DNA of 64,000 bases from Mangrovibacterium diazotrophicum (GTDB lineage Bacteria; Bacteroidota; Bacteroidia; Bacteroidales; Prolixibacteraceae). The notes below the pieces were generated by a model that saw only the letters and a program-made list of their open reading frames with translations, was not told the origin of the DNA and made no database searches. Positions 18,008 through 26,939 of this stretch are shown piece after piece. The translations under genes were made by a program, and so were the position numbers. The stretch lies in the NCBI RefSeq assembly GCF_003610535.1, contig NZ_RAPN01000003.1, positions 186,001 to 250,000 of the forward strand, written 5' to 3'. Positions within the stretch are counted from its first letter, which is position 1. The number at the start of each line of letters is the position of its first letter.

Positions 18008-19036
18008 ATGAAAAAACTAATTTGTATTGGACTGTTATTACTATCAGGATTGACACAGGCTCAGAGTATGAAAAACTATTTGAATGAATCGGATGCGGAA
18101 TTTAACAAGCGGATGCAATGGTTCACCGATGCTAAATTCGGCATGTTCATTCATTTTGGATTGTATTCAGAATTGGGAGGCGTGTGGAAAAATGATACCG
18201 TTGAAGGATACGCGGAATGGATCCAGGGAATGATGAAGATACCATCAGATGAGTATTCGAAATTGACGGAGACTTTTAATCCGAAAGATTTTGATGCGGA
18301 TTTTATTGTAAAAACGGCGAAGGAGGCAGGGATGAAATACCTGGTTGTTACCTCGAAGCACCACGAAGGATTTTGTTTGTGGAACAGCGATTACACCGAC
18401 TTCGATGTATCGGCTACTCCGTTTAAGCGGGATATTCTGGCCGAGTTGAGTGCAGCCTGCAAAAAGTACGGGCTTCGCTTCGGAACTTATTACAGCATTA
18501 TCGACTGGCATCATCCAACGCAAAAACATTTGTATGGATTGTTTGAAGGGGCAGAAGCTCCCGCGGATTCAACCTGGCGAGCCGAATACATTGTTTACCT
18601 GAAAAATCAGGTTCGCGAGTTGATCGAAAAATACGATACGGACATTCTTTGGTTTGACGGTGATTGGGAGGCTTGGTGGAATAACGAAGTCGGAACTGAT
18701 TTGTACAATTATATCCGCAGTCTGAAGCCGTCAATCATTATCAATAACCGGGTGGCCAAGCGTGAAAGTTTCAAGAAAGATTTTGGAACGCCGGAACAGG
18801 AACATCTGGAAGAAGCAGTGAACTACAAGTGGGAAGCCTGTTATACGATGAATGATTCCTGGGGCTTTAAAGTCAGCGATCACCACTGGAAATCGGCCGA
18901 GGAAGTGGTTGCCAAATTACACGATATTAATGAAAAAGGAGGCAATCTTTTGTTGAATGTTGGCCCTGATGGTTTGGGAAGAATACCTGAACCCTGCGTT
19001 GAGATTTTGAAACAGGTCGGCGAACTTCTAAAATAA
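18008..19036 (+). CDS. Alpha-L-fucosidase (GH29), short catalytic-domain form
   Basis: A 342-residue secreted enzyme with signal peptide MKKLICIGLLLLSGLTQA. GH29 hallmarks include WFTDAKFGMFIHFGLYSELGG (residues 38-58), the TSKHHEGFCLWNS substrate-binding stretch (115-127), and ILWFDGDWE, whose first aspartate (about residue 217) is the likely nucleophile. It ends directly after the barrel (NLLLNVGPDGLGRIPEP...), lacking the C-terminal beta-sandwich of most GH29 enzymes (about 450 residues). No fucose operon or SusCD pair adjoins it. It shares a terminator with leuB. Confidence 0.9.
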   Translation: MKKLICIGLLLLSGLTQAQSMKNYLNESDAEFNKRMQWFTDAKFGMFIHFGLYSELGGVWKNDTVEGYAEWIQGMMKIPSDEYSKLTETFNPKDFDADFIVKTAKEAGMKYLVVTSKHHEGFCLWNSDYTDFDVSATPFKRDILAELSAACKKYGLRFGTYYSIIDWHHPTQKHLYGLFEGAEAPADSTWRAEYIVYLKNQVRELIEKYDTDILWFDGDWEAWWNNEVGTDLYNYIRSLKPSIIINNRVAKRESFKKDFGTPEQEHLEEAVNYKWEACYTMNDSWGFKVSDHHWKSAEEVVAKLHDINEKGGNLLLNVGPDGLGRIPEPCVEILKQVGELLK

Positions 19037-19057
19037 GGGAAATAATAGACCAAAATA

Positions 19058-19090
19058 AAAGCCGCTTCCATTTGGGAGCGGCTTTCTTGT
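19058..19090. terminator. Bidirectional terminator between GH29 gene and leuB
   Basis: AAAGCCGCTTCC-ATTT-GGGAGCGGCTTT forms a 12-bp stem with one G-U pair. It is flanked by A-rich and T-rich DNA, serving two convergent transcripts; it ends the leu operon. Confidence 0.85.
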
Positions 19091-19106
19091 ATCTGGTAAT
19101 TTACAA

Positions 19107-20171
19107 TTACTTTTTAGCAATGTAGTCGGCAATCCAGTCACCAACTTCAGATGTGCTGTATGATTTGCCTTCAGCAATATCAACAGTAACCACGCCTTCA
19201 GCCATTGAAGCATCAACAGCTTCTCGGATCAGTTTACCTTCTTCCATCAGGTCGAATGCATATTCGAACATCATGGCAGCCGACAGGATTGTTGCAATTG
19301 GGTTCGCAATGTTTTTACCGGCAGCTTGCGGGTACGAACCGTGAATTGGCTCGAACACAGAAGTGTGGATACCCATCGATGCAGAAGGCAACAGGCCTAG
19401 TGATCCGGTAATTACACTGGCTTCGTCAGTCAGGATATCACCGAACATGTTTTCAGTTACCATCACGTCGAAGTTTTTCGGCCACTGGATGATTTGCATC
19501 GCGGCGTTGTCAACAAACATGTACTCGGTTTTGATGTCCGGGTAGTTTGGAGCCATTTCCTGAGCCACTTCACGCCACAGGCGAGAGCTTTCCAAAACGT
19601 TTGCTTTGTCAACAACAGTCAGTTTTTTGTTACGCTTTCCCGCGAATTCGTAGGCCAGTTTCAGGATACGTTCTACCTCAGCGCGTGTGTAAACGCAGTG
19701 GTCGTAAGCAGTGTTACCATTGTCGGTACGGCCTTTGTCGCCGAAGTAGATACCACCGGTCAGCTCGCGGATCGCTACAAAGTTGGCACCTTCAACCAAC
19801 TCGCGACGAAGCGGTGATTTGTGCAACAAGGATTCGAAAGTTTCTACCGGGCGAATGTTAGCGTACAAACCTAATTTTTTGCGCATCGCCAGCAAACCTT
19901 GTTCCGGACGAACCGGTGCTTTCGGGTTGTTGTCGAATTTAGGATCACCGATGGCACCGAAAAGTACGGCGTCGGCTTTCATACAAATATCGTGGGTAGT
20001 TTCCGGGTATGGATCACCAACCTGGTCGATGGCAGTGGCACCGGTCAGGGCAAATTCATATTCCAGTTCGTGGTTGAATTTTTCAGCGATTGCTTTCACT
20101 GATTTCATGGCCTGATCAACAATCTCAGGGCCAATTCCGTCTCCGGGGAGAACAGCTAATTTTAACTTCAT
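19107..20171 (-). CDS. leuB: 3-isopropylmalate dehydrogenase
   Basis: A 354-residue NAD-dependent decarboxylating dehydrogenase that converts 3-isopropylmalate to 2-oxoisocaproate (via a spontaneous decarboxylation) in leucine synthesis. It also acts on methylmalate if a citramalate route operates. The N-terminal [13 protein letters not shown], the substrate loop [14 protein letters not shown], and the metal-binding [11 protein letters not shown] are all present. It is the last gene of the leu operon, 32 bases after the leuA2/cimA-like gene, and is followed by a terminator. Confidence 0.97.
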   Translation of the reverse strand: MKLKLAVLPGDGIGPEIVDQAMKSVKAIAEKFNHELEYEFALTGATAIDQVGDPYPETTHDICMKADAVLFGAIGDPKFDNNPKAPVRPEQGLLAMRKKLGLYANIRPVETFESLLHKSPLRRELVEGANFVAIRELTGGIYFGDKGRTDNGNTAYDHCVYTRAEVERILKLAYEFAGKRNKKLTVVDKANVLESSRLWREVAQEMAPNYPDIKTEYMFVDNAAMQIIQWPKNFDVMVTENMFGDILTDEASVITGSLGLLPSASMGIHTSVFEPIHGSYPQAAGKNIANPIATILSAAMMFEYAFDLMEEGKLIREAVDASMAEGVVTVDIAEGKSYSTSEVGDWIADYIAKK

Positions 20172-20203
20172 CTCTATTTTGGTTTCAAATATATTTAAAT
20201 GTA

Positions 20204-21760
20204 CTATTCAACTTTTTCGCTCATGGTGTGCTCAACCAGGTTGAGCATGCGGGTGGTTGCTTTGATCGCCGCAGCCGTTTGGTCAGGCGCTAGCCCGCGG
20301 GTTTTGAACTCGCGGTCCATTTCCCAAATAATCACTGTTTCAACCAAGGCATCGGTTTTACCGCCCGGAGGGATAGTTACCGAGTAGTCGATCAGTGTGG
20401 GGAATGGCTTTTTCAGCTTGCTGTAAATGCTTTTTACTGCTTTCATGAAAGCATCGTACAAACCATCTCCTGACGAGGAAGCTTCGTACGATTTCCCGTT
20501 TATGTTGATGCTGACCGTTGCTGAAGGACGAAGTCCCATCGCATAAGTCAGTGCATAATTGTTAATCGAAATACGCTGCTCAACACTTTCCTGAAGCACG
20601 TCGGCAACAATGTATGGAAGGTCTTCCGCTGTTACGGTTTCCTTGTGGTCGGCCAGCTCAATTACCCGGTCTGTCACTTTTTTCAGCGCATCAGCTGTCA
20701 ACTCAATACCCAGGTCTTCCAGGTTGGCTTTGATGTTGGCTTTACCGGAGGTTTTGCCTAGAGCGTAAGTTCTGGTACGGCCAAAACGTTCCGGCAACAA
20801 GTCGTTGAAGTACAACTTGTTTTTGTTGTCACCATCGGCGTGAACACCACTACATTGCGTGAACACAAACTCGCCGATCAGCGGTTTGTTGGTTGGAATG
20901 CGAATGCCGGAGAAGCTTTCAACAACTTTCGAAATCCGGTTCAACATACTTTCGTTCACCTTGGTTTTCATGCCCATGTGATCTTTCACCGTGGCAATCA
21001 CACTCGAAAGTGGCGCATTACCGGCACGTTCACCCAGCCCGTTTACGGTTGTGTGTACGCAGTCGACTCCCGCTTTTAAGGCGTGGAAGACGTTGGCGAT
21101 GGCCAGGTCGTAGTCGTTGTGTGCATGAAAATCAAATTGAACATCCGGGTACCTGTTGATCATTTCTTTGCAGTAATCGAATGTTTCGTCCGGGTCGAGA
21201 ATTCCCAGTGTGTCCGGCAGCATGATGCGTTTTACATTCATTTCTTTCAGATGCGAAATCATGAAATGAACGTAATCTCTGGAGTTGCGCATACCGTTCG
21301 ACCAGTCTTCCAAATAAACATTGACTGAGATACCCAGTTCGCTTGCGTAATCAATCGATTTTTGAATGTCGGCAATATGTTCCTCCGGAGTTTTCCGCAG
21401 TTGGTGGGTCACGTGGTTCAGCGATCCCTTGCATAACAAGTTTAATACTTTTCCGCCGGCCCGGTTGATCCAGTCCAAAGATGTTTTACCATCAACGAAT
21501 CCGAGTATTTCAACACGACCGAGGTGGCCTTTTTCGGCAGCCCACTCCATGATGCGCTTGGCGGCTTTAAATTCGCCTTCAGAAACCCGGGCCGAAGCAA
21601 TTTCAATCCGGTCAACTTTCACATCTTCCAGCAATACTTTGGCAACGCTGAGCTTTTCGGTGTCGGTAAACGACACGCCCGAGGTCTGTTCACCATCGCG
21701 CAGCGTGGTGTCCATGATCTGAAGTTGGCGCTCGGCAATTGCGACTGATTTTACCGTCAT
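20204..21760 (-). CDS. LeuA-family acyltransferase, candidate (R)-citramalate synthase
   Basis: A 518-residue member of the isopropylmalate/citramalate/homocitrate synthase family. The catalytic barrel opens [17 protein letters not shown]; the metal-binding HxH motif is [10 protein letters not shown]; the [13 protein letters not shown] signature follows. A C-terminal regulatory (LeuA dimer) domain spans about residues 385-505. It is the second such enzyme in this operon, and clearly divergent from LeuA (for example TSGVSF in place of PGCQL after the DGEQ motif, and [14 protein letters not shown]). A plausible role is condensing pyruvate with acetyl-CoA to citramalate, with LeuCD and LeuB carrying on to 2-oxobutyrate for isoleucine. 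Being simply a second isopropylmalate synthase is the alternative. Confidence 0.85.
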   Translation of the reverse strand: MTVKSVAIAERQLQIMDTTLRDGEQTSGVSFTDTEKLSVAKVLLEDVKVDRIEIASARVSEGEFKAAKRIMEWAAEKGHLGRVEILGFVDGKTSLDWINRAGGKVLNLLCKGSLNHVTHQLRKTPEEHIADIQKSIDYASELGISVNVYLEDWSNGMRNSRDYVHFMISHLKEMNVKRIMLPDTLGILDPDETFDYCKEMINRYPDVQFDFHAHNDYDLAIANVFHALKAGVDCVHTTVNGLGERAGNAPLSSVIATVKDHMGMKTKVNESMLNRISKVVESFSGIRIPTNKPLIGEFVFTQCSGVHADGDNKNKLYFNDLLPERFGRTRTYALGKTSGKANIKANLEDLGIELTADALKKVTDRVIELADHKETVTAEDLPYIVADVLQESVEQRISINNYALTYAMGLRPSATVSININGKSYEASSSGDGLYDAFMKAVKSIYSKLKKPFPTLIDYSVTIPPGGKTDALVETVIIWEMDREFKTRGLAPDQTAAAIKATTRMLNLVEHTMSEKVE

Positions 21761-21788
21761 GAGTTTTATTTTTTCTTTATGCCTTCAA

Positions 21789-21914
21789 TTAACCCACTGT
21801 TTGCGTCTGTGGTTCAAACAGCGGCTTCTCCTCGTAATACTGATTCTTCAGCCTTTTGTAAAAGAAAAGCAGAGAGGACCGAACGAGTCGATCGAATCTC
21901 TGCTTTTGCGGCAT
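21789..21914 (-). CDS. Candidate 41-residue small protein coupled to leuD
   Basis: An ATG overlaps the leuD stop codon (TAATG; shared base 21914) and opens a 41-codon frame ending in TAA at 21789-21791, just before the cimA-like gene. The peptide is basic ([12 protein letters not shown]...) with a short aromatic/leucine core (SSLLFFYKRL) and a Pro/Gln/Thr-rich end. One-base overlap with the upstream stop is typical of translational coupling. Against it: the frame also contains an 11-bp hairpin, and nothing recognisable is encoded. It may be a real small protein or a chance frame. Confidence 0.35.
   Translation of the reverse strand: MPQKQRFDRLVRSSLLFFYKRLKNQYYEEKPLFEPQTQTVG
21865..21907 (-). 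terminator. Hairpin in the leuD to leuA2 gap
   Basis: AAAAGCAGAGA (21865-21875) and TCTCTGCTTTT (21897-21907) pair perfectly over 11 bp, with a 21-base loop. On the minus strand the stem is followed by CTTTTAC, a weak T-tract. It may attenuate or process the mRNA between leuD and the last two genes. Confidence 0.5.
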
Positions 21915-22498
21915 TATTTTTCAAATGCTACGATCTCGTCGTGTAAGCTGACGAGATAGTCGATATCGTCGAGCCCGTTTTGCAGGCAGTGTTTTTTGTA
22001 TGGGTTGATGTCGAATTCTTCCGATTCGCCTGTCGCCTTGATCGTGAAGGTTTGGCTTGGAAGATCAACTTCGAACTCGGCTGTTGGATCAGCTTCGATT
22101 GCGTCGAAGATTTTCTCCAGGAATTCCGGGCTCACAACCACCGGAAGCAATCCGTTGTTCAGCGCGTTTCCTTTGAAGATGTCGGCAAAGAAGCTTGAAA
22201 CAACTACGCGGAAGCCATAATCGTAGATGGCCCATGCAGCGTGCTCGCGGCTTGATCCGCTACCAAAGTTTTTAGCGCCAACCAGGATTTTGCCAGTGAA
22301 TTTGCTGTCGTTCAACGGAAACTCAGCGATTGGTTGGTTGCTTTTATCGTAACGCCAGTCGCGGAACAGGTTGTCGCCAAATCCTTTTCGCTCTACTGCT
22401 TTCAGGAAGCGTGCAGGAATAATCTGGTCGGTATCCACATTTTCGATCGGCAGTGGAACAGCCGGAGATACTATGTTTGAAAATTTATCGTAAGCCAT
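21914..22498 (-). CDS. leuD: 3-isopropylmalate dehydratase small subunit
   Basis: A 194-residue swivel-domain subunit that, with LeuC, isomerises 2- to 3-isopropylmalate. Typical features are the opening [13 protein letters not shown], the conserved [23 protein letters not shown] segment and [18 protein letters not shown]. Length is close to E. coli LeuD (201). It lies 30 bases after the four-helix-bundle gene and its stop overlaps a small ORF. Confidence 0.97.
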   Translation of the reverse strand: MAYDKFSNIVSPAVPLPIENVDTDQIIPARFLKAVERKGFGDNLFRDWRYDKSNQPIAEFPLNDSKFTGKILVGAKNFGSGSSREHAAWAIYDYGFRVVVSSFFADIFKGNALNNGLLPVVVSPEFLEKIFDAIEADPTAEFEVDLPSQTFTIKATGESEEFDINPYKKHCLQNGLDDIDYLVSLHDEIVAFEK

Positions 22499-22528
22499 TT
22501 GAACTGATTATTTATAAGTTATTATTTA

Positions 22529-22900
22529 TTACTGATGATGACTACTTCTTGTTTTCAGTTGAACTGTTTTTCTTGAACTGATGAATATTGCCGTTAGTTC
22601 TTTTGCTTCTTGCAAGAGCAATTCTGCTTTATCGCGAGAAACAAGTTGTTCGTCTACTGCAAACTCCATCCAAAAATCACATTCATCAACTTCTTCTATT
22701 ACGATGGATAATTTTGCTGCAAATGCTGCGTCAGAATGTGCTAATAACACCGCGCGGTAATTAACAGCAACGGATGTCGAACATCTGATTAGTTGTCCCT
22801 GTATGTGGCGACCGAGTTTTGTTTCTGACAAAGAATTGGCAAGCTTCACACATCGGTGTGCAAAAGTCTGCGTTCTTTGTTTGAGCTCGAGTCGGTCCAT
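22529..22900 (-). CDS. Four-helix-bundle protein (23S rRNA intervening-sequence type) inside the leu operon
   Basis: A 123-residue protein of the four helix bundle family (relatives are encoded in 23S rRNA intervening sequences). The pattern is visible in LELKQRTQTFAHRCVKLANSL, then GRHIQGQLIRCSTSVAVNYRA and the acidic KLSIVIEEVDECDFWMEFAVDE. It lies between leuC and leuD with gaps of only 31 and 30 bases, so it must be cotranscribed, although LeuC and LeuD form one enzyme and are usually adjacent. Function is unknown; members are small cytoplasmic homo-oligomers, some near mobile or RNA-related loci. Confidence 0.9.
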   Translation of the reverse strand: MDRLELKQRTQTFAHRCVKLANSLSETKLGRHIQGQLIRCSTSVAVNYRAVLLAHSDAAFAAKLSIVIEEVDECDFWMEFAVDEQLVSRDKAELLLQEAKELTAIFISSRKTVQLKTRSSHHQ

Positions 22901-22931
22901 TCGTAATCAATAATCATTCATCAATAAGCAA

Positions 22932-24332
22932 TTACAAAAATTCTCTTGGGTCGGTTATTACTCCGGTAACAGCAGCGGCAGCAGCGGTAAGCGGGCTGGC
23001 CAGCAATGTGCGGGCTCCCGGTCCCTGACGACCTTCGAAGTTACGGTTCGAAGTAGATACTGCGTATTTGCCTTCCGGAATTTTATCATCGTTCATTGCC
23101 AAACAAGCTGAACATCCCGGTTGACGAAGTGCCATGCCTGCTTCGGTGAAGATTTTATCCAGACCTTCTGAGATGATTTGTGTTTCTACTGCTTTTGATC
23201 CAGGTACTAACCAAACAGTTACATCGTCGGCTTTCTTCTTACCTTTCACAAATTGAGCGAAAGCGCGGAAGTCTTCGATACGTCCGTTTGTGCAGCTTCC
23301 CAGGAATACGTAGTCAACTTTTTTACCTTTCATCGCATCACCCGGATTGAAATCCATGTATTTCAATGATTTCAGGAAAGTAGTCTTGTCAGTTCCCTGG
23401 AGTTCGCTTCCTGTTGGAATTGATTGGCTTACACCAAGACCCATTCCCGGATTGGTTCCGTAAGTAATCATTGGTTCAATGTCAGCTGCATCAAACACAT
23501 ATTCAGTGTCGAATTTTGCACCTTCATCTGATTTCAATGTTTTCCAATAGGCTTCAGCTTTATCCCAGGCTTCACCTTGAGGAGCGAATTTGCGACCTTT
23601 AACGTAGCTGATGGTGGTTTCGTCCGGAGCGATCATACCACCACGGGCACCACTTTCAATACTCAGGTTACACAAAGTCATACGACCTTCCATGGTCAGG
23701 TTGGTGATGGCAGAACCTGCATACTCTATGAAGTGACCTGTACCCCCACTGGTCGAGATTTTAGAGATGATATAAAGTGCGATGTCTTTAGCAGTTACGC
23801 CTTTACCCAACTGACCTTCAACAGTGATGCGCATTTTCTTTGGTTTTGGCTGCATGATACATTGGCTGGCCAATACCATTTCAACTTCTGACGTACCGAT
23901 ACCGAATGCGATAGCACCGAAAGCACCGTGAGTAGAAGTGTGGCTGTCACCGCAAACGATGGTCATACCCGGCTGGGTCAAACCCATTTCAGGCCCGATG
24001 ATGTGAACGACACCGTGACCGTCGCTACCTAAACCGTAGTGTGTAATGCCGTTGGCTTCGCAGTTCTTTTTCAACATCTCAACCTGGTTGCGCGACAACT
24101 CATCAACAATACTCATGTTTTGGTTGATGGTTGGAACGTTGTGGTCGGGGGTAGCAGTGGTTTGATCCGGACGGAAAACTTTCAGTCCGCGAGTTTTCAA
24201 ACCTAAAAAAGCTACCGGGCTGGTCACCTCGTGGATAAAGTGACGGTCGATATACAATACATTTGGGCCTCCTTCAACTTGCTTCACCACGTGGGCATCC
24301 CAAATCTTATCAAATAATGTTTTAGCTTCCAT
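22932..24332 (-). CDS. leuC: 3-isopropylmalate dehydratase large subunit
   Basis: A 466-residue aconitase-family protein carrying the [4Fe-4S] cluster of isopropylmalate isomerase. Cluster ligands are visible in [10 protein letters not shown] and in [10 protein letters not shown]. Other family signatures are [25 protein letters not shown] and [13 protein letters not shown]. Length equals E. coli LeuC (466). It follows leuA by 81 bases and pairs with leuD, from which it is separated by a four-helix-bundle gene. Confidence 0.98.
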   Translation of the reverse strand: MEAKTLFDKIWDAHVVKQVEGGPNVLYIDRHFIHEVTSPVAFLGLKTRGLKVFRPDQTTATPDHNVPTINQNMSIVDELSRNQVEMLKKNCEANGITHYGLGSDGHGVVHIIGPEMGLTQPGMTIVCGDSHTSTHGAFGAIAFGIGTSEVEMVLASQCIMQPKPKKMRITVEGQLGKGVTAKDIALYIISKISTSGGTGHFIEYAGSAITNLTMEGRMTLCNLSIESGARGGMIAPDETTISYVKGRKFAPQGEAWDKAEAYWKTLKSDEGAKFDTEYVFDAADIEPMITYGTNPGMGLGVSQSIPTGSELQGTDKTTFLKSLKYMDFNPGDAMKGKKVDYVFLGSCTNGRIEDFRAFAQFVKGKKKADDVTVWLVPGSKAVETQIISEGLDKIFTEAGMALRQPGCSACLAMNDDKIPEGKYAVSTSNRNFEGRQGPGARTLLASPLTAAAAAVTGVITDPREFL

Positions 24333-24413
24333 AAAATTATTTTTTCATCCAGGCTACATCCTCGGAGAGGTAGCGTTGTGCGTATTTAGTTTTTATTTGA
24401 CGTTATTTCCTAC

Positions 24414-25913
24414 TTATACTTTCATTTTGTTGACAGCGTCCAGGAAGGCTTCAACTGCAGCGGTGATAATATCGGTGTTGGCACCAAAACCGAAATATTT
24501 TACACCTTCAAAGTCAAGTTCCATGTGCACTTTACCAACATCGTCGCTTCCGCGGGTGATCGCCTGGATCAGGAACTCTTCCAGAATTACGTGGCGTTTC
24601 ACGATCTGTTTCACTGCATTGATAGCAGCATCAACCGGACCGTTACCCGAAGCGGTAGCGTTGAATTTTTCGCCGGCAATGTCCAAACGAACAGATGCCA
24701 TTGGTTGCAGGGTTTTTCCGGTTACAACTTGCAGGAAGTCCAATTTGATGCGACGTTCTTTTTTCTCCGTATCGTCAACCAACATCGCAACATCGTCATC
24801 ACGGATGTCTTTTTTCTTGTCGGCCAATTCCAGGAATTTCTCGTAAACTTCGTCCAGTTTTTCTTTGGTTAATTCGAAGCCCAACACTTCCAGACGGTGT
24901 TTCAAAGCAGCGCGGCCACTACGGGCAGTCAATACAATTGACGATTCGTTGATCCCAACTTCAGTTGGATCGATGATTTCGTAGTTTTCGCGGTTTTTCA
25001 ACACGCCGTCCTGGTGAATACCGGATGAGTGCGCAAACGCGTTACGACCAACAATTGCTTTATTCGGCTGAACCGGCATGTTCATCAGGTTCGAAACCAA
25101 ACGGCTGGTTTTGTAAATATTCTTTGTATTGATGTTGGTGTCGATACCTAAAACAGCGTAACGGCTCTTCAGGGTCATCACCACTTCCTCCAAACTGGTG
25201 TTACCGGCACGTTCGCCAATACCGTTGATGGTTACCTCGGCCTGACGTGCACCGTTAATAATACCGGCGATGGTGTTGGCAGTTGCCATACCCAGGTCGT
25301 TGTGACAGTGCGTTGAAATGATCGCATTGTGTACACCTTTTACGTTGTCGATCAGGTATTTGATTTTTTCACCAAATTCGTAAGGCATGGTGTAACCGGT
25401 TGTGTCCGGAATGTTAACCACCGTCGCACCAGCTTTGATAACCGCTTCAACTACGCGAGCCAGGTATTCGTTCTCTGTACGACCTGCATCTTCAGCATAG
25501 AATTCAACATCTTCTACATATTTCTTGGCGTGTTTTACCGCGCGAACGGCACGCTCGATGATTTCATCAGGATTTGAGTTGAGCTTGTGATGAATGTGGT
25601 AATATGATGTTCCAATACCGGTATGGATACGTCCTTTTTTGGCGTATTTGAGCGCTTCGGCGGCAACATCAATGTCTTTTTCTACAGCACGGGTGAGGGC
25701 GCAAATTGTTGGCCAGGTAACCGCTTTAGAAATTTCGACTACTGAATTGAAGTCCCCCGGGCTTGAAATAGGGAAACCGGCTTCGATCACGTCTACGCCC
25801 AATTCCTCCAAAGCTCTGGCCACTTCAATCTTCTCAACTGTGTTTAACTGACACCCCGGAACCTGTTCTCCGTCTCTCAATGTGGTGTCAAAAATGTACA
25901 ACTTGTCGCTCAT
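24414..25913 (-). CDS. leuA: 2-isopropylmalate synthase
   Basis: A 499-residue enzyme that condenses acetyl-CoA with 2-oxoisovalerate, the first step of leucine synthesis. The opening [21 protein letters not shown] and the metal-binding [11 protein letters not shown] are typical of true Leu[14 protein letters not shown] follows, then a subdomain with [13 protein letters not shown]. The C-terminal leucine-sensing regulatory domain (about residues 370-499) is complete, so feedback inhibition is likely. It is the first gene of the leu operon, starting 44 bases after an attenuator terminator. Confidence 0.97.
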   Translation of the reverse strand: MSDKLYIFDTTLRDGEQVPGCQLNTVEKIEVARALEELGVDVIEAGFPISSPGDFNSVVEISKAVTWPTICALTRAVEKDIDVAAEALKYAKKGRIHTGIGTSYYHIHHKLNSNPDEIIERAVRAVKHAKKYVEDVEFYAEDAGRTENEYLARVVEAVIKAGATVVNIPDTTGYTMPYEFGEKIKYLIDNVKGVHNAIISTHCHNDLGMATANTIAGIINGARQAEVTINGIGERAGNTSLEEVVMTLKSRYAVLGIDTNINTKNIYKTSRLVSNLMNMPVQPNKAIVGRNAFAHSSGIHQDGVLKNRENYEIIDPTEVGINESSIVLTARSGRAALKHRLEVLGFELTKEKLDEVYEKFLELADKKKDIRDDDVAMLVDDTEKKERRIKLDFLQVVTGKTLQPMASVRLDIAGEKFNATASGNGPVDAAINAVKQIVKRHVILEEFLIQAITRGSDDVGKVHMELDFEGVKYFGFGANTDIITAAVEAFLDAVNKMKV

Positions 25914-25956
25914 GATGAAATGATTTGTTTTATAATCTGTTACTTTCTTTTTAGCA

Positions 25957-25988
25957 TTAAAAAAGCCACTCTCAGCTGAGAATGGCTC
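25957..25988 (-). terminator. Attenuator terminator of the leu operon
   Basis: On the minus strand AGCCATTCTCAG pairs with CTGAGAGTGGCT (12 bp, one G-U) and is followed by six to eight T residues, 44 bases before leuA. Its 5' arm (25976-25988) can instead pair with CTGAGAATGG at 26021-26030, which begins at the leader stop codon, giving a mutually exclusive antiterminator. Confidence 0.88.
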
Positions 25989-26020
25989 TATGTTATTTCT
26001 TATAATTAATTACACCCATA

Positions 26021-26030
26021 CCATTCTCAG
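26021..26030 (-). promoter_or_regulatory. Antiterminator 5' arm of the leu attenuator
   Basis: CTGAGAATGG (minus strand) is perfectly complementary over 10 bases to CCATTCTCAG, the 5' arm of the terminator. It contains the leader stop codon TGA (26027-26029), so a ribosome that reaches the stop would cover it and let the terminator form. Confidence 0.75.
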
Positions 26031-26095
26031 TCGCGCATCCAGAGTAGAATACCGAGAAGAATACCGAGAATAGAAATGGTGCTAATTTTTGTCAT
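26027..26095 (-). CDS. Leu operon leader peptide, Ile/Leu-rich
   Basis: A 22-codon frame (ATG at 26093-26095, TGA at 26027-26029) reading MTKISTISILGILLGILLW followed by MRD. Five Ile and five Leu residues are packed into residues 4-18, with no Val. It ends inside the antiterminator arm. Ribosome stalling at Ile or Leu codons would leave the arm free, form the antiterminator and allow leuA expression; this is the standard leader-peptide attenuation logic. It is too short to be found by usual gene callers. Confidence 0.82.
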   Translation of the reverse strand: MTKISTISILGILLGILLWMRD

Positions 26096-26355
26096 CTCCA
26101 AAAGATTTCCTGCAAATATCACAATTTAATTTTAAACTGAAAATTTTTGCCCCGCTAATTTTACAATCTTAAAGAAAAAGATTCCAATTGCTTATTGAGC
26201 AATAAAACAAGCAGTTGAGAAATTGTCAATCAAACCAAATAAACATTGACATTCGAAAAAAGTTTTCGGAGGAAAAGCTCTTTTATAACACATTCTGTGG
26301 GATTGTGCTGTCAATACGTAAGAAGAAAGTGTTAGTGTCTGATATTGAATGTTTT
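26096..26355. other. Upstream region of the leu leader
   Basis: AT-rich DNA where the leu promoter should lie. On the minus strand GATATTTG (26113-26120) resembles a -7 box with one mismatch but has no clear -33 TTG. Nothing else recognised. Confidence 0.4.
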
Positions 26356-26784
26356 TTAATATTTGGGCATGGGTTGTGTTACGCTTAACTCCGGAATCTC
26401 TTCCTGTTTTTCAAAATAAATGGTTGCGATCGTTTCGGTATGGTCGTCCCAAACCAGCGGTGGGCAGGTTAGGGTGAGGTGCTTGCCCCGAATTCTTGAA
26501 TAGCGGATTTTGTCCACATTTTCGATTCCGGAGTAGAGCGAGCCTTCAACATGATGGATGATGTAGTCTTTTTCGCGATTGTACTCGTAGGTTCCAAAAT
26601 AGGAAATTCCTTTGAGATCGCCCGTGCACTGAATTCTGGGCATAAACTGGATAGAATAAAAACCGGTATTGGAGTAGATTACAAGCCCGGTTGCATCTTC
26701 ACCGTAAGGATAAATTACTTCGCCGTTTTTTGTTTTCACCTCAAACGACTTGAGTTTCCATGTTCCAACTATTAAACTGTTCAT
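26356..26784 (-). CDS. Lipocalin-like domain protein
   Basis: A 142-residue, beta-rich protein beginning NSLIVGTWKLKSFEVKTKNGEVIYPYGEDATGLVIYSNTGFYSIQF, the typical opening of lipocalin-like (Lipocalin_5) proteins. No signal peptide, so probably cytoplasmic. Function unknown. The frame extends 46 codons upstream, but this part crosses the ilvC terminator region and translates a repeat-like intergenic sequence, so ATG 26784 is preferred. It sits between ilvC and the leu leader without an evident pathway link. Confidence 0.8.
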   Translation of the reverse strand: MNSLIVGTWKLKSFEVKTKNGEVIYPYGEDATGLVIYSNTGFYSIQFMPRIQCTGDLKGISYFGTYEYNREKDYIIHHVEGSLYSGIENVDKIRYSRIRGKHLTLTCPPLVWDDHTETIATIYFEKQEEIPELSVTQPMPKY

Positions 26785-26887
26785 ATCGCATCGGTTTTTT
26801 AGGTTACTTAATTTTAACCTTTTTAAAGCAGATTGCCAACATGTTCTGGATGCATGCTCACCGGCGAAGGCGGGAGCTTTTGGTATA

Positions 26888-26919
26888 AAAAAAGCCCGCC
26901 AAAAAAATGACGGGCTTTC
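26888..26919 (-). terminator. Terminator of ilvC
   Basis: On the minus strand GAAAGCCCGTC and GGCGGGCTTT pair around a T-rich loop and are followed by seven T residues, 20 bases after the ilvC stop. Confidence 0.85.
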
Positions 26920-26939
26920 CAATATTATGAATCGTTTTA

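Noticed and set aside
24333-24413. Additional attenuator before leuC
   Set aside because: Only a weak hairpin (GCTAC/GTAGC) without U-tract or leader frame was found.
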